Source: Lycocorax pyrrhopterus obiensis
Lineage: Eukaryota > Chordata > Aves > Passeriformes > Paradisaeidae
Direction: 5' to 3'
Assembly (NCBI GenBank): GCA_014706295.1
Contig: JACSVZ010000002.1
Location: forward strand, 105,382,047-105,446,046
Length of the DNA: 64,000 nt
The position numbers and the translations under genes were made by a program. Below are positions 33,132 through 47,355 of this stretch, piece after piece (position 1 is the stretch's first letter; each line of letters opens with the position of its first letter). Under the pieces are notes generated by a model. That model did no database searches and was not told the DNA's origin. It was given only the letters and a program-made list of their open reading frames with translations.

Positions 33132-36100
33132 ATATGGAAGGAAACTGTTAGAATTTCCATCCAGAAAGAATTGTTCAGATCTGTTTTTTGATGCCTGAAG
33201 ACATAATGAAGAAAAACATTTTAAAGGATAGAGAAATAAATGACTCTGTGTCCAGCCAGCTCTTGCTGACAGAGTTTTACTTACAAGGTGTTATTAGCAT
33301 AATAAGCCAAAGTCTATCAGCATGAGGTATTAATTAATAGAGGAGTTACATGGTTGGGTAACAGCACATACCATAAATCTTAATTCTAGGTCCTGATTAC
33401 TTCCCGATCAGAATTACTGTCCTGATACTACAAACCTGGAGAGCCAGTAGTATGCCCAGGTAGTGACTCCTCTGGCAAGGTCAAGGGCTTCAACTAATAA
33501 AATTTACCTGAGAGCAAAGTGTAAGATCAGTAACAAAGTTCTAACTTTCCCTTTTCTGTACTCATTTAATTCAAAGGTAATGACATGTCCCTGGAGACAG
33601 TAACCTAAGCAGTAAAGAAGCTAAAACACTCTGAGCAATTCTCCAGGAAATCACATAGGCATGATCCAAAGTTCAGTGGCTTAGTGGAAAGATTGAATCA
33701 GTTCACAGGACTTTGGTTCATATACCTTATTAAAACATGCAGTAAATCTTACATACTGTTTATAAAAAATGTATTCTAAGACATTGCCAAGGTTTATAGA
33801 GAATTGTTACTGCAGATTAAATCTGTTTGTTATGTAATAAAGGGCAGGACACAGTCTCCATAAAACCTAAGATAATCCATCTAATGCAAATATACATAAA
33901 TGGAAACTTTACACAAACACAAAGGGTATTTGCATCAGCAAGAAGAGTGGAAGCAAAGATACCAAGCAGATAAACTGTGCTCCCTGAGGAGCGTCAGTGG
34001 TGAAGGCTGGGAGGAGGTCTCAACGCCTGCTGTGAGCCATCCAACCTGGATGCCAAAGACTCCACTGAGGCTCAGCTATTTCCTATGCTGCTCAAAATCA
34101 AAAGTAACTGCAGTCATCCCACTGTGCCTTTACCAGGCCAAAAGGAAAGAAAACTCTTCTGGCAATTTCATTACTCCTGCACGCAGAAGAGTAGTACCAA
34201 ATTTTGGACTGATCGTTGCATTTAGTCAGATTCTTGTAACTTGATATTGGCATGTTAAAGGAAGGTAATGTTCCCAAAGCAGAGCCACTTAAGAGGACAC
34301 GTGATCCCTGAATCTATGTATATTGCATTTATCACAAAAGATAAAATGAATCAACATGACATACATGCTCAGCACAAAGTTAATTCAAAACAGACACCAC
34401 AAAACCACTACTTGTCATTGCTGTTATTTAATTAAAATGGAATGAATAGGTTAAATCTTTCAAAGAGACACTGAATGCCATCAAACAGAATAAAGGCCAG
34501 GTGCCTGATCGGTATAAATCAACCTTGCTCTGTTGTTCCTAGATTTGGGCAGATAGGAGAAGGGGATCTAGTTGTGTTTGTGTAGTTTATTGTTTTAAAT
34601 GTTGGGGACACAATGCATAGACCTTATAAAAAGGATTTTGCTGCAAAGAGTTAAAGCTGGGAATGTTACAGTTCACTTTCTGTGAAAAAAATACTAGGTT
34701 CTTTTTATCAGTCCAAAAAATGCTTAAAAACGAGATACAAGCCTAGAGGATGGATAGAAAGAAAAAGACCTTATAGTTGAAGAAGAAAAGGTATGCAGGA
34801 AAAAGTAAGCTGTGGTACTGCTCAGAGAGTACTTACCCCTGCCAAGGGAAGTGTCTACAGAAGAGAAGCTGCTAGAAACTGTTGGTAACTTGACTGGACA
34901 ATTTTAGGTTATGTGGTTACAAGAAGGAGCACAGCACTGACCCCTTGAACCAGAGACTCAGTACCACCCTCCCGGGCTGCTCCTGTGCGCCTGTGTGGCA
35001 TCATGGGTGTCCCAACCTCTTCTCAGCCCAGGGGAGGTCTGTGGGGCTGAGTGCCTGCCTGCACCCCTTCTCCGGTGCTGAGGGGAATGGCTTTTCTCAG
35101 GCTTCCCCTCTTTCCTGACCAGACGCTCAGTCTGTGAGCTTACAAATCTCTGTCTGCGATGGGGAGTTCAGAAAAATGGTCAGTATACGACAGGAAGGAA
35201 AACATCACGAAGCTGCCACTCCTGGCCCTTTTTATTTTGCTCTCTGACCCTTTTTCTTTTGTTTGTTGTACTCAGTATAATGGAAGGGAACATCTGGACT
35301 CTAGTGACAGCAACCAAATTTGCATGCATATAGCAGATAATTAAGCACGTGTCTATCTGCAGCTGCAAACAGCAATTAGTCATAAGATAGCTTTGCACAC
35401 CCCTTCCTGCCTATTCTTCTGTTCCCCTCAGAGGGCCCTCTCACGTGCACATCTCTGAGAGGCACTGAGTGCTGGCCTCCTTTTTATTTGTGAAGACAGT
35501 TGCGCAGCTGAGCTTAAACCCTTCAATGTAACTTTGAATAGGATGAACTTCCTCTGATCTATCAATTTCCAGTAGAAACGGCTTTCTGCATAAGACATGA
35601 TGCGGTGACCCAAATCAAAACATCCGTGCTTACATCCCAGCATAGCTGAGACTATAAGCAGATTTCATTCCTAGTTCCTCCTCTTAGATCTGAGGAAACT
35701 GAGCTCTAGAGAGTTGCTTCTGACTGCTGATGTTTTGTGTGGCCAACCCATGCCTTTCTGCTGTTGTCCAAGGCAAATACTGCCTTCCCTGCTCCCTGCA
35801 GCTAGGAAGAAGTTTACATTTGCCCTACAGCTTCCACCCCAGGGCCATGAAGGGCATTTTATAACATCTTATCCTATCAAGTAAATACATTTATCCTATG
35901 CCTTTTCATTTGTAGAGTCCCTTGGCAATGAAGCCATAGATAGCATTCTGTTGCCTAGAACACGTGTCCTTATTTCTCCTGGGATAGAGTCAAATTTTCT
36001 AGACAGGTAAAATAGAAGCTGCTCAGCGATGCAACTAAGAGACACAGTTTAGAGTAATTTACAAAGCAGAACAAATTTCTAGTTTGTTGAAAACCAAAGA

Positions 36101-37155
36101 CTGCATTGCAAATAGCTAAATTTCAGGCTCTGGTATCCTATCTTTTAATTTATCTTTATGCTAAAATGGAGTGTAGTAATAGGGTGGGCTTCAGCTGGGG
36201 CAGGCTTAAGTCGGAGAAGAAAGGGCTGGAGTGTGATCGAAGAGACCACTGTGCCTCGAGCAGGGATTAGATTCAATGGAATGGCTTCACAATCTGGACA
36301 ACAGTGATTATTCCATGTGGCTCTTTGCATTTGCTCATTGTATGACCCAGCTGCCTGATCAAGGCTTTTGTTGAGGTCAGAGTCTACATAATGATCTCTG
36401 CTGGGGAATTCCTGTGCATATTTGAAACAACATTCTTGGGTATAATTTGCCATGTTTCCATTTACTTCTCTGTGTTAATAAAATGTAGGCATTCCCAGCT
36501 ATGACAAATTCACACAAATTGCAGAAAGGGTTTGCATCAAGTAGTCATTTGAAAACAAAACTGCAGTTTCAGAAACTTATTAAGGCCTAGAGATCTGTTG
36601 GAAAACAAAAGGTTGCTTCTATATAGGTAACGTGAATCTCCTGTGTTTCAGAGGGCAACACCAATGAGGTTTTTTGTGAATGCCCTGTAATAGCAATGAA
36701 CAAAACAACCCTGGCTGGCACCAACAAGCACTGTAACACTGTCACATGCATCTGCATTTCATGCATAGCTATGCTTACAGGAACACATTCCACCACCAAA
36801 TCCAGACAAAAATGTTAAGGCTTTTACCATTAGGATAGGTGAACTCATTTTTCATTTGGGAACCCACAGAAAGTTACAAAATATGCGCACCTATTTGATT
36901 TTAAGCAAATGGAATGGCTAGACAGACTTGGGTGCATACAAAACTGGCCAGTAGCACTAGTAACACCCACTTGACTTGAGTAAGACCCATAATATTTGTG
37001 GAGCAGTGTGATTACTCATCTCACAACTTCAGCTGGACAAAAATTGGTTGTGTACTCTAGGCTATCCTTCTACAATCAGTGGAGGAGGGTTAGTTATCCC
37101 TAAACAAAAACACACCCAGACACCATCTCAAACATATGCTGTAAGAGGACATGGC
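33132..37155. other. Intergenic, no gene seen
   Basis: AT-rich unique-looking sequence. The one compositional oddity is a GC-rich patch at about 34,945–35,110. No exon, repeat family or RNA gene was recognised. Confidence 0.55.
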
Positions 37156-37161
37156 AGCAAC

Positions 37162-37552
37162 TGTTGGGGTGCACGATGTGCTGGAAGAGAGATAGGCCCT
37201 GAGGGCCGGAGAGAGAGCCTCTTTCCTGGATCCGGAGGTGACCTTGGGAGTGCATCCAGGTCACCGAGGATGGGCTGAGAGAGGATTGTGGGTTTGTGGA
37301 CAGTGCTGGACCTATGGGAAGTGATAATTGTAGTTTGTGACCTTATAGGGTGTTGTTTGCCTGTTACCATAATAGGTAATATCTGTGCAATACCCCAGGT
37401 GATTGGGGGACACTGAGGTGAACATCTTTCCTGTTTATATGATGTTATATCCTGTTAGGTGCTGGTATTTAGGGGAATTCTGAGTGCGCAATAAACATTT
37501 TTGCACTTTTCCATCTTGTGTGTGAAGTTCATGCCCTTGCGTGATTACTGCA
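37162..37552 (+). mobile_element. Solo LTR (391 bp) with perfect 6-bp TSD
   Basis: The element opens tgttgggg and closes attactgca. It is flanked on both sides by agcaac (37,156–37,161 and 37,553–37,558). A poly(A) signal AATAAA lies at 37,490–37,495, about 57 bp before the end, and a TATA-like gtttatatg about 57 bp before that. This is the U3–R–U5 layout of a retroviral LTR in + orientation. A 6-bp duplication is usual for class II (ERVK/alpharetrovirus-like) integrases. No internal region remains, so it is a recombined solo LTR. Confidence 0.88.
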
Positions 37553-37558
37553 AGCAAC

Positions 37559-40500
37559 CAACCTAGCTTTGGGCTCCAAGCAAGAAACCCACTGAACTTA
37601 TCCCCTGAAGATGGATGCACCACTGGATTATATTTAAGTCCTCAGGAATACTCAGCACACCTTGCATCCCAGCTGTAGAAATCTCATTGTGGGGTATTGT
37701 CAGCAGGCCACAGAGAAGAAAAGAACAAGCTACAGGAAATTATCTCCTGCTTCCAATTACAGGGAAAATTTGACATTATAAATGCTTTTGTCACTCATCC
37801 TTTTCAACACTGAGTCACCCAGACATAGCATAGTTAGCTTCTGGCATCTCCATATGATGAACTACTTTTTTCTGTGCTTTGTATGATTTGAAGCTTGAGA
37901 ATCTAAGAAGAAAACGTAGGTTGAACCCAAATGAAAGGCACATAAAATAAAGAGATGTGAGATAGAAGGCGTATTTATATGTGCTTGTATACTTACAACC
38001 CCTCTAAAAATAGGTGAGTGCAAGAGCTATCAAAATGAAAGAAACTGAAAGGAAAAGAGAGGAATGCTTGCTGGCTGAATTGCAGTAGAAAATAGCATTT
38101 GAGAAAAAATGCTAATGAAATGAAAAATGGGAAAGCACTGAAGAAATAGAAGATTGTTTCTCCTTGTGCTAACCCTGGAAGATGAGCTCTGAAGAAATGG
38201 CCTGCAGTAAAAGCACAGCTTTTCTCGCTGTATTATCCTGGTTATTGCCATGCATAACTCATAATGGCTAAAATGACGCAACTCAGCTTAAGGTACTTGC
38301 CTTGTACATAGCTCTCAGCCCCACAAAACGTGTTTGTAGAACAATTAATTGTGAGTCAGTACAGGATAAGTCACCCAATGTATGGTTTTAAAAGGCACTG
38401 TACTTTCAGAAAGGTAGGAGTGCTTTCAGAATCCAAATACACTTTTAAAAAGAGGAGGGTTATTAAATTTGTTATTATGCTGTTACTTTAATGAAAATCT
38501 TGTTGCAAGTTAAGATTTGTAAGTCACTCCTGTGGTTACCATTACACACACTCAGAATCTTGACTTTGATGTCTCCCTTTATCTGCAATGCAGTGTTTGC
38601 TTGCAGAGCTGCCACTTCCCGTAGTGGGATCTGATTCTGGTAGTCACTGCTTTGAGGAATCTATAATTCTCAAGAGTGTTTCCCAATTCACATACCTTGA
38701 TTAAAAAGTGCCCAAATAGGAACATATTATAAATTAATTTGTACAGAATATGTATTCCAAATAAATGGCCCGATTTTCCAGAAGTAAGTGGAAGAATGGA
38801 AACCTAATGGTAAGCAAAAAGAGAAATCATTCCTTATTGTAGAGGATAGGAACTCAACTGCATGCTGCTTATTTCATTAAGTACCAGGAGATAATACATA
38901 CATTCCTAGGTTTGCTAATTTCATTACACAACTGTCAGCTCAAAATCTTGTTGGTCAAGCATCAGCTTCCCGTCTCTTAAATTCTCTTTAAATGTTGGCT
39001 ACAGAAAATAATCTCACCAAATGACAAGAGTATACTTTCTATGTCTTCTTTACAGTTTTACACATCAAAATGTGAAGAATCTTCCATTCATATCAACTGA
39101 CATCCCATTCACTTTAATATTCACGACTATAGAACAACAAATTAAGGCAAAGACTAGAATGAAGATTATTTAAACATGTGGCTCTATTTAGCTGTTGCCT
39201 TCAGATAATGCTGTAACCTGTGTGTATCTAAATATACATACTGCCTGTGTACACCTTAAAAGAAGATGAACCCTTCACTTCGGGTTTATATAAACAGACA
39301 CAATGACTTTTCTTGCAAATTAAATGGTTCTCTAAATTAAATGGTACAACTAGTTACTTTCTTGAGTGAGCAGCAAAAGTCGTCAGACCAAAGCACGTTT
39401 CACAGATGAAAAGCTAGTTTCCAGAAATAAAAACTTTGATATCTGAGGTAGCATCTGTCTCTCAGTATGGCTTCTAGGTTTTTTCCTGACTTGTGATATA
39501 TGCTGCAGATCATACTGCTTCTTTTAAAAGCCAGTTGCCACCTCTATGTGTGCAAGCCTCAGACAAGAGTTTTGTAAAGAACAGAGCACTGTGTTGCAGA
39601 AGACACGATTAAACTCCCAAAACATAAGGAAGTGAAATAATTGGGGACAAAGGTATCAGTTGCTAAGTAGGCGTAAATGCAAGGGAAGGAGCTCACCATC
39701 TTTGTAGGTATACTTTGTAAGTACACTGCTGACAGAGCTGCTCAAATGAACATGGCCTGTGAGGTCTATTCCAGTGACAGAAAGTCAAAATGCTTTAGTG
39801 TGAGGCAGTTGTAGATCACCGAACACCTTGATGTAGCACAGCCACCAATGTTGATGCACAAAATTATTGGGTATTACAATCCCAACAGATATGAGAACCA
39901 ATGCATGGACAATTTAAGTGGCTTGCTGAAAGACTCTGGTGAGGCAAGTTCCTTCATGTGTGAGTGACATATGACTGTCAGGTGAAAACAGTTTTGTAGA
40001 CCATGAAGTAGTACTCCCATCTAAAAGTGTACAGGAAGTGTGAACACAGGCCAAAAGGGACATCTGCACAAGGATTCATAGTTTGCAGTTTTTACTAATG
40101 CCAGGAGTGGGAGAGTCACAACTCTGCCATGGCTGCTTCATAACCTCCCGCTGAGTTCTCATCTGCCTTCATGGGTTGCACCCAACCATCAGCCCACCAG
40201 GCCTTTTTTTCTCATGCCTTCCTTTCTGTTTGCCTCAACTACTGGGCACTGCGGTTGTGACTATCTTTCAAAGCAAGGAGTGTAAAGCTAGGTCTTAGTC
40301 TCCTCTAGATGATTATTTGGACAATCTGGCTGCATAAACTTGTGTTTCATGTCAGAAAATAAAAACCTGTCACTAGTGGGGTTTGCTGACATTTTTGTCA
40401 CTAGAATTTTAAATAAAAGATTCCCCACTCTAAGGCTAGGGAAAAAAAGAGGGGCAAGAAATGCAGATCTCAAAACTGAAAAACAAACATGATGCCTAAT

Positions 40501-43500
40501 GGCCAAAAAAAAAGCCTCTGTAGCTCAATTCTGTTGAATGGCCTTGCCATTTCTGTAGTGAAGGACTACAGAAAGAAGAAAGTGAAAACTGTTGAAATGC
40601 TATCTATAGAACACATATAATGCCAAAAGTCCCAAATGGAAGTAGAAAAGTACAAATGTTGCTGACAAGTGTTCTTTAAATAGTCTCACTTCAAATCACA
40701 TTGTGCATCAAGCTGCTTGACACCTGTGAGAAAATATTTACTGCTAAAATACTAAAAGAAAAATAAGCCTTAGTAATACATTATCTTTATTATGTTCCAA
40801 ACTCCAAATATGTTTTACAAGGGGTTTTGATTACTGTAAGTGACAAGGATTGGGGGGAGCACTAACACAAAGGGTGTTTATTGAGGCTGGTACGTTTGAT
40901 ACAGGTTATCTATAGCCTTGCTGATTACTTCCTTCTCATCACAAGCTTGGAAGTACAAAGGCACATCCTCACTATCTGGGTAAATGATTTGTTGACAAAT
41001 GCTATACATATTGTTAGATACATGTGCATGTATATAGAGGAACATATAGAACAAATCCTTCACAAACGCAACTGGTCTGTGAAGTGGCTTCATGCACAAA
41101 TGAACAATGCAGGAAAACTGGAGGGGCCCTCCAAACCAGATCAGCAAAAACAATTAGAGGCTTAAAATTTATGACCTGCTTGTGAAAGATCAAAGTTGCT
41201 ATTTGTTGTAAATATTGAAAGACTCCCAGGGCCTCAATCAAGAGCCCATAATGTAGAAACATGGGTATTGAGAGGGACAAATAATGTTTATATGCCCCAG
41301 TTTGGGTAAGACATCCTGCCTCACTGTCCATACACAAAACCATTAAGCTCACCTGTTTTAATTTGCCACTAACCCCCTGCTTCTGTAACAAAGATGCATA
41401 TAATTGTTCTCCACTGGAGCAAGAACATGAGGGAAATTAATCTACAGACTCTCCATACTCAAAGTATTTCAAGGACATTCAGAAAAAGATTTTTCTTTTC
41501 CCATCTAGATGAATTTGTTCTGACTCCCCAGAAAGGACTGGGCTAGAACTGGTGGATTTCTGGTGATCACTTTGGGCTTTACATTTCCTGCTGTGTGGCA
41601 ATACACAGCAGGTATTTTTATAACCAAATGTAGATCTGAACTCTGTAGGAAGTCTTTCCTCTGAAAGTAAAACATTTTGAATTGGCTCTTAAAAATTCAA
41701 GTGGCATGATTATTTTGGGTGGAAGTCTTTCAAATTAATTTTTATAAAACAGGACAGCATGTGGCTGCTGCCTGAACAGAGCAGCTGTTAGTATTTAATA
41801 GTTGTGTATTCCTTTGTTTTCTCCGGAACTGTGTGCATATGTTGGGCCATTAGCACATTCTGGGAAAAAAATTCCAACACTAAAAAGCTCTGTTGTTTAG
41901 CATTCTTTTTATAGCAAAAATTATACACCTTTATATGCTTCAGTAAAAATAACTGTGTTACTGCACATCAATTTATCCCATTATATGACTGATTATACAT
42001 TGGGTCCAGAGCAACAATGTGTGGATAAAAATAAACATTATCCAATACAAGCAAATATGAAAAAACCAATTGCCCTTAGTTGCTCTGTCTCATCTTTCAC
42101 TCTCCTTTTTGAATTTCCAAGAACTTTACCTGCTCTGACCCAGCCATCTCTGTCATTTCTCTGTGCAGAAGTGACACAGCACAGTCTGTGTTACAGACTA
42201 AATGAGAGCAGCCACAAATCAGTGCTCAAGAGACCAGGACTAAAAGATCATTCACCTTCCATCTGATAGCTCACCATACACAAAAGGCTTCCTAAAAAAA
42301 AAAAGCAGGGAAAACAGAAAGCTTGAGAAAGGAGGGAGTAGTTGATTCTGGAGTAAGGGCCACTGCAAAGAAGAACACTGGTTGTTCTTCCTATTGTTAT
42401 TATTGTAACTCTCTTTAATTAAAGGGTCAAAAAGGGTCAAAAGACTAATTTTCAATACCCTTGGAATACTTTGGATGAAGAGGCTCATTGAGCTTGTCCT
42501 GTTTTACCAGGGTATGTCTGCATATTCCTTGTCTATTGACAGAACAGACAAATCGTTTCATGTGTGTGTCCTCAGGCAGGGTTTAGCCCTCAAAAGGACA
42601 ATGCATACTAATCGGAAAATGTCAAGAGCCAGCTCTGAAGATTAGCTCGGCTTTGTAGTATTGCTTAGTTGCTGTGCTGTATGGAAAATGCATGATGATA
42701 ACCAATGTAGAGCTCACCACTCATAAATATTTAAGTGACAAGACACAATAGACAGGCATTGTAATTGTTCAGGATCAGAGGTACAGCGTGAGGCACAAAG
42801 CATAAGAATAAGTGACTTTAGCACTACTTTAAAAGTACATTTCCTTAGAAATGTACTTGTGAACTTAATATTTTTTTTCTTCCCAAATACAATATATTCA
42901 AAAAGGGAAGATCCCCCCATTTCTATATTCACTAGCCATTACTGGCAGTCACTGACACAGATAAGCCCCCTCTGATGGTTTGGAAAAGATGGCTGTACCC
43001 TGGATTGCAACACCCCTTCATAGCCAACAATGGGACCACATCTGATACTGAACTAGAATAGCAATCCTCAAAAAGGAGTTCAAAATTACAGAAGCAGATT
43101 CTGCAGGTTTGTGTCTGAGATTCAAAAAGTGTGGGAGATGTCATTATGATTTTAATAATTATTTCCAACATGTTACATACATACAGAGTCACATTTTCTG
43201 CAACACAGAGGAAAAAAGTTAATTCCATTCTGAGAGATTTTTCTTCTCTCTGCTGAAATAAGCAGTGATTCTAACTTAAATGCTGATCGTCAAGTATTCT
43301 AAATCAACTGCTGAAATTTCATCTCCATCTTAAAAACTGTACATTATACCAGGTTTATTGAAGTGTTCCAGGACAGAGGTAGAGTTTTGGAACAAGATAG
43401 GTAAAAAGAAACCCGGCAAAATCAGATTTAGGGAACTCTGAGACAGAAGCAAGGGGTTAGGTTGCTGCATCCAGACACAGTGGAGAAGAGCCCTGAGACG

Positions 43501-46432
43501 AGTGGGACCTAATTTACAGACTATGAAAATGATATTAAAGAAAATATGAATATAGGCCTGCCCTTGGTTCTAACTCTTTTCTCTCTGATGTTTTAGATAA
43601 ATTAATATGCTTTCCTGTAATAATTTATTTCCTGCTACTTCAACTTCTGCTATTCTCTGTACTTTATGAGTAGGGCTAAATTCCAGTTAGACTTGTGGAG
43701 GAAAAACACCAATTTTTTTAACTCAGGGACCAGTATGTGAAGATGATGACTAGCAGGACTTCTCCCTGTCAGAAACACAGAGACAGGGCAGAAACTTGGA
43801 AAGCTTGTCAAAGGGAAGAGCAGTTGAGTATTCAAAGGTAGAGGCTATTGTGAACATACTGTGTCATGCAAAGGGGCTGTAACACCACCACAGTTCTGTA
43901 TCTCGTAAGGGATGTGAATATTTTAGCCACCTTACCTTTCACTTATCTAACAGCTTCTGGGAAGCCAGAGTAAAGGTCTTGGAAATTTCAGGCCAGTTAA
44001 TTTGTTAAAAGTACAATTCTTGCTCATCAGTAACTTCATTGTCCTTGAGTAATTACAAATCAGTTGCCTCAACCTTTTTTCATGAGAGGTAGCAGACCAC
44101 AGCAGCACAGGTTATTCCACACTGCCCTGCAGGGAGCTGTGAGGTGAGGGGAAAGCTAGCCACCGACTGACACCTCTGCTGAAATTGTTGGCTGATGACT
44201 GCCTATTTTGCTGATGATAGTATGCTACCAGGGATAAAAAACCCAAACAAACACAAAAAACCTCAAGAAAGACGCTTAGAGTGTTGTTAGACTGCAAAGT
44301 CAATATAAGCTTTGATTGGCACGTACAACTCACCCATGTAGTCCTGTTCACTGTGGTTTCCTCGCTCCCTTGGCCATTTTTAGCAGGATGAATCAGCGGC
44401 ACCACATCCTCCACGTGAATCAAACTAATTGTAACCCATCACAAGACCTCATCTGCTTTTACAGGGCAGGGAGACCTACAGCTCTGCTGATTTCCAGTCC
44501 AATTCTGCAGGAAAATGAGGTTGCAGTGCGGATCACAACAACATGGGCACTATAAAACTGCTGCTGCTCAGCTGATGAAATCAAACTGCAGGTGTCAACT
44601 TCCTTCATTAAGGAAGGTGTGTTCAACGTGTTACATGTCTACTTGAACAGCTGAAGTGCAGTTTCATTCTGCCATTTTTTTCCCGTACATTTATAGCTGT
44701 GTTTCTGTAGAGTTGATTTAGCTATTCACATCTTGAGTTCGAAAATTAATAGCTAGCTACCGGGTACTTATAAAAGCATTTATTACAGAAGACAAATTAT
44801 CAGTGCCAGCCTGCAGCAAGGTCTGGAGCAACTGGGTACTAGAAAGAAGATCTCAAAAGAATTCTTTTTCTTGTGCATGGGACCCAAACCCGCAGGAAGC
44901 ACACAGCCCTGCTGTGCTATTATTCAAATACAGGGGCTAGGAAATAGGAGTGTAGCATTGGAGAAATGGAGTAGGTGTTTCACAAAGGACTTGGCTCTTT
45001 GCTGCTCCTCAGAAATAGTACTTGGAGGTAGGAGTTAGCCTATGACAAGTTTTCAGGGAATCCATAAGAAGATTCATTGCCTCTTGATCGATTATATATG
45101 ACAAAGGGAAAGGATATAATAAACTGCTCCACCATGAACCCCTGCCCACAGAATCCTGCCTGGCAGATAACATTACAGGAGTAATTGCTTTCACTTGGAA
45201 TGCAGCGTCTAGAAAAAGAGAGCCTGAAACAGAGAACAAGGGTGGTGAAACTGCAACTTGCAATCTCCTTTTAGTGAGGCTGCTTGCATTTCTGGAGTCC
45301 AAATCTCACAAATAACCTGTAAACACACTGGAGAACACGCTGTTCCCTAGTCATGCTGTACTGACTTCCTAGAAGCCCTTTAGGATTTCTAGGCTGTGTA
45401 GATTGTGCTGTTTTGGAGATGTGCATTGTAACAGAAGATGTGTCCTCTTTAAACACCCCCTGAGTGTCCAGCCCCGCTCAGGGAAACAGAGGGGCTGGCA
45501 ATCAGCCAAAGGACTCGATTCACACCCGGCATATTGCAGAAGCCTCCTGGCATTAGGCAATCCACACCTTTCAAGAACTGTTGTTGCAAGAAGTTATTGG
45601 TACAGAGTAATTCCCGAGGGGGTGGTAGCGATTCCCACAAGGCATGTATGGAAATGTTGCAACTTGATTCACAGGAAGACAGACGTTTTTCTTGACAGGG
45701 AAAAGGGGTTGCTACTAACAGCAGTGTTTGGTCCCACTCTTTTGTATGCTAGCGAGGGGAGGTGGGGGAAGTCTGAGCCTTAAATTTTTCTCAAGAGCAG
45801 CTGTAGCACTGCTCTAGCTGTCAGGAAGCAAGACCAGGTTGTTGGTATTAGCCTTTGTATTCACCTAAATTTAAGCACAGCAAAGAAAGCCTCTTCTTGC
45901 AAAGAAGGATGAAAACAACGTGGGTGTATTTTCAGTGTCCAGGTACTTGGTCATTTTGGGTTGGAATGGATACATTTACACAAGTGTATTTGCTCACCCA
46001 TCCTGTGCTTGGAAACACCTGCCAAACTAGCTTGTACCTGAACCAAACTTGCTGATTTTTGCTGTCAGCATCACAGGTTCATGTTGCTAATCATGAAGAT
46101 ATGTGTCAAGAGATAGGGTGCAAATTCCCCTTGTTTCCCAGATGTGCACTGTGGAGGTCACAAAGTCACCATTGTATAAAAGAGGAACTTTTAGTCTCTG
46201 TTCTAGTGACTGTAATCACTGAATAAAATCACTAACAAAAAAAACAAAAAAAGAAAAATCAATTCTCTGGAAAGGGAAAGCTGCGTTATCAGAGGAAGAC
46301 TTTGGACTTCTCTTCTTCACACTCCAGGCACAGCTGCAGCCCCAGCTGCCACATCCCACCCATGAAAAGCCCCAGTGGGTTTTGCAAGAAGCCACAGGAT
46401 TGTGGAGAACCCATCTAAGGGTAGGGGGGTGG
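37559..46432. other. Intergenic, no gene seen
   Basis: About 8.9 kb of AT-rich sequence with no recognisable coding exon, repeat family or RNA gene. The longest open stretches (125–126 codons at 41,014–41,391 minus and 45,403–45,783 plus) lack known motifs and intact neighbouring splice frames. Confidence 0.5.
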
Positions 46433-46438
46433 GTCGCA

Positions 46439-46700
46439 TGCGGGAGCTCAGGACTTCTGAACCACGAATCAATATGATTTCACAGAAGCCACTTTATTGT
46501 TTACATAAAACTCTACTTATGCTTTTTACAACTGCCATACACGTGGAACCTGTTTCTTGATTGGTCCCTCTATCTTGTCCACCTGCTCAACTCCTGTACA
46601 CGTGGAACCCATGACCTGATGAATTCCTGAGGGCTCTGATAAGAATAACTAAGGGTGGTTTGGCTGGGGCACACTATCAGGGTTCAAATACATTACAACA
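46439..46700 (-). repeat. LTR, 3' copy of the mini-provirus
   Basis: TG…CA termini. On the minus strand it carries two CACGTG E-boxes (46,540–46,545, 46,599–46,604), a CCAAT box (46,560–46,564) and AATAAA (46,493–46,498). It differs from the other LTR at about 14 of 262 positions by hand count. Confidence 0.9.
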
Positions 46701-46719
46701 ATTCCCCCTTTTTCTTCTT
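46701..46719 (-). promoter_or_regulatory. Polypurine tract of the mini-provirus
   Basis: Reads AAGAAGAAAAAGGGGGAAT on the minus strand, immediately before the 3' LTR. This is where plus-strand DNA synthesis is primed in retroelements. Confidence 0.85.
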
Positions 46720-47334
46720 GCACCAGCCAAACCCTTTTTACTATGTTTTTCAAATGCTATTCTTTGCTGTTTTTTCTGGATACGTAATGCTTGATCCTTT
46801 CACCCATACCTTAAGCATCTTAAAACAGAAATACTGAGGATAACTGCTAGAACCAGTGCTAGGCATTTAATGCACATTTTTAATACATAAAGGAACATGC
46901 TGGGATGGATTTCTCATCAAGAGTGAAATGAAAGGAGAAAACCACAACATCTTACTCAAGGCTACAGGCTAGGAAAAGCACAATTTTTTAGTCTCTTAGT
47001 TTCTTTTAATCCATCGCTTACGGCATCTAACTTCTCTCACGGAGAGAATAAGCTGGAGGACCCTGAATGTGGCCTGTTCTCCTTTTGACAGTCGTTTCCC
47101 ATCCTCCAGCCCTTGGTCGCTCACCTCTTTGGGTGTACCCACTGCAGCGTACGTTTGCCAGAGCTCTTTTCCCAGGAGCTTTCTTCTGCCACCGAACTCC
47201 AATGGAGCTGTCCTCCGACTCTCCCCACCACGGTCTAGCTGCGGCAAGCTCCGACCAGGGCCTCCTGCCTTTTCACTCCACAGAACCGCCTTCAGAATCC
47301 AAAGGGTCCGGTCTGCTTCATTATCACAACGTTT

Positions 47335-47352
47335 ATCACGTCAGCGGCACCA
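47335..47352 (-). promoter_or_regulatory. Primer-binding site, tRNA-Trp type
   Basis: The minus strand starts TGGTG and ends GACGTGAT, three bases inside the 5' LTR. It agrees with the tRNA-Trp site used by alpharetroviruses at 15 of 18 positions, as I recall that site. Confidence 0.75.
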
Positions 47353-47355
47353 GCA

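Noticed and set aside
32641..33136. 5-bp target duplication for the ERVL-like LTR (ataaa versus atatg)
   Set aside because: Only three of five bases agree, which is not better than chance.
41014..41391. 125-codon minus-strand ORF in the intergenic gap
   Set aside because: No recognisable motif and no splice-compatible neighbours. Compatible with chance in this much sequence.
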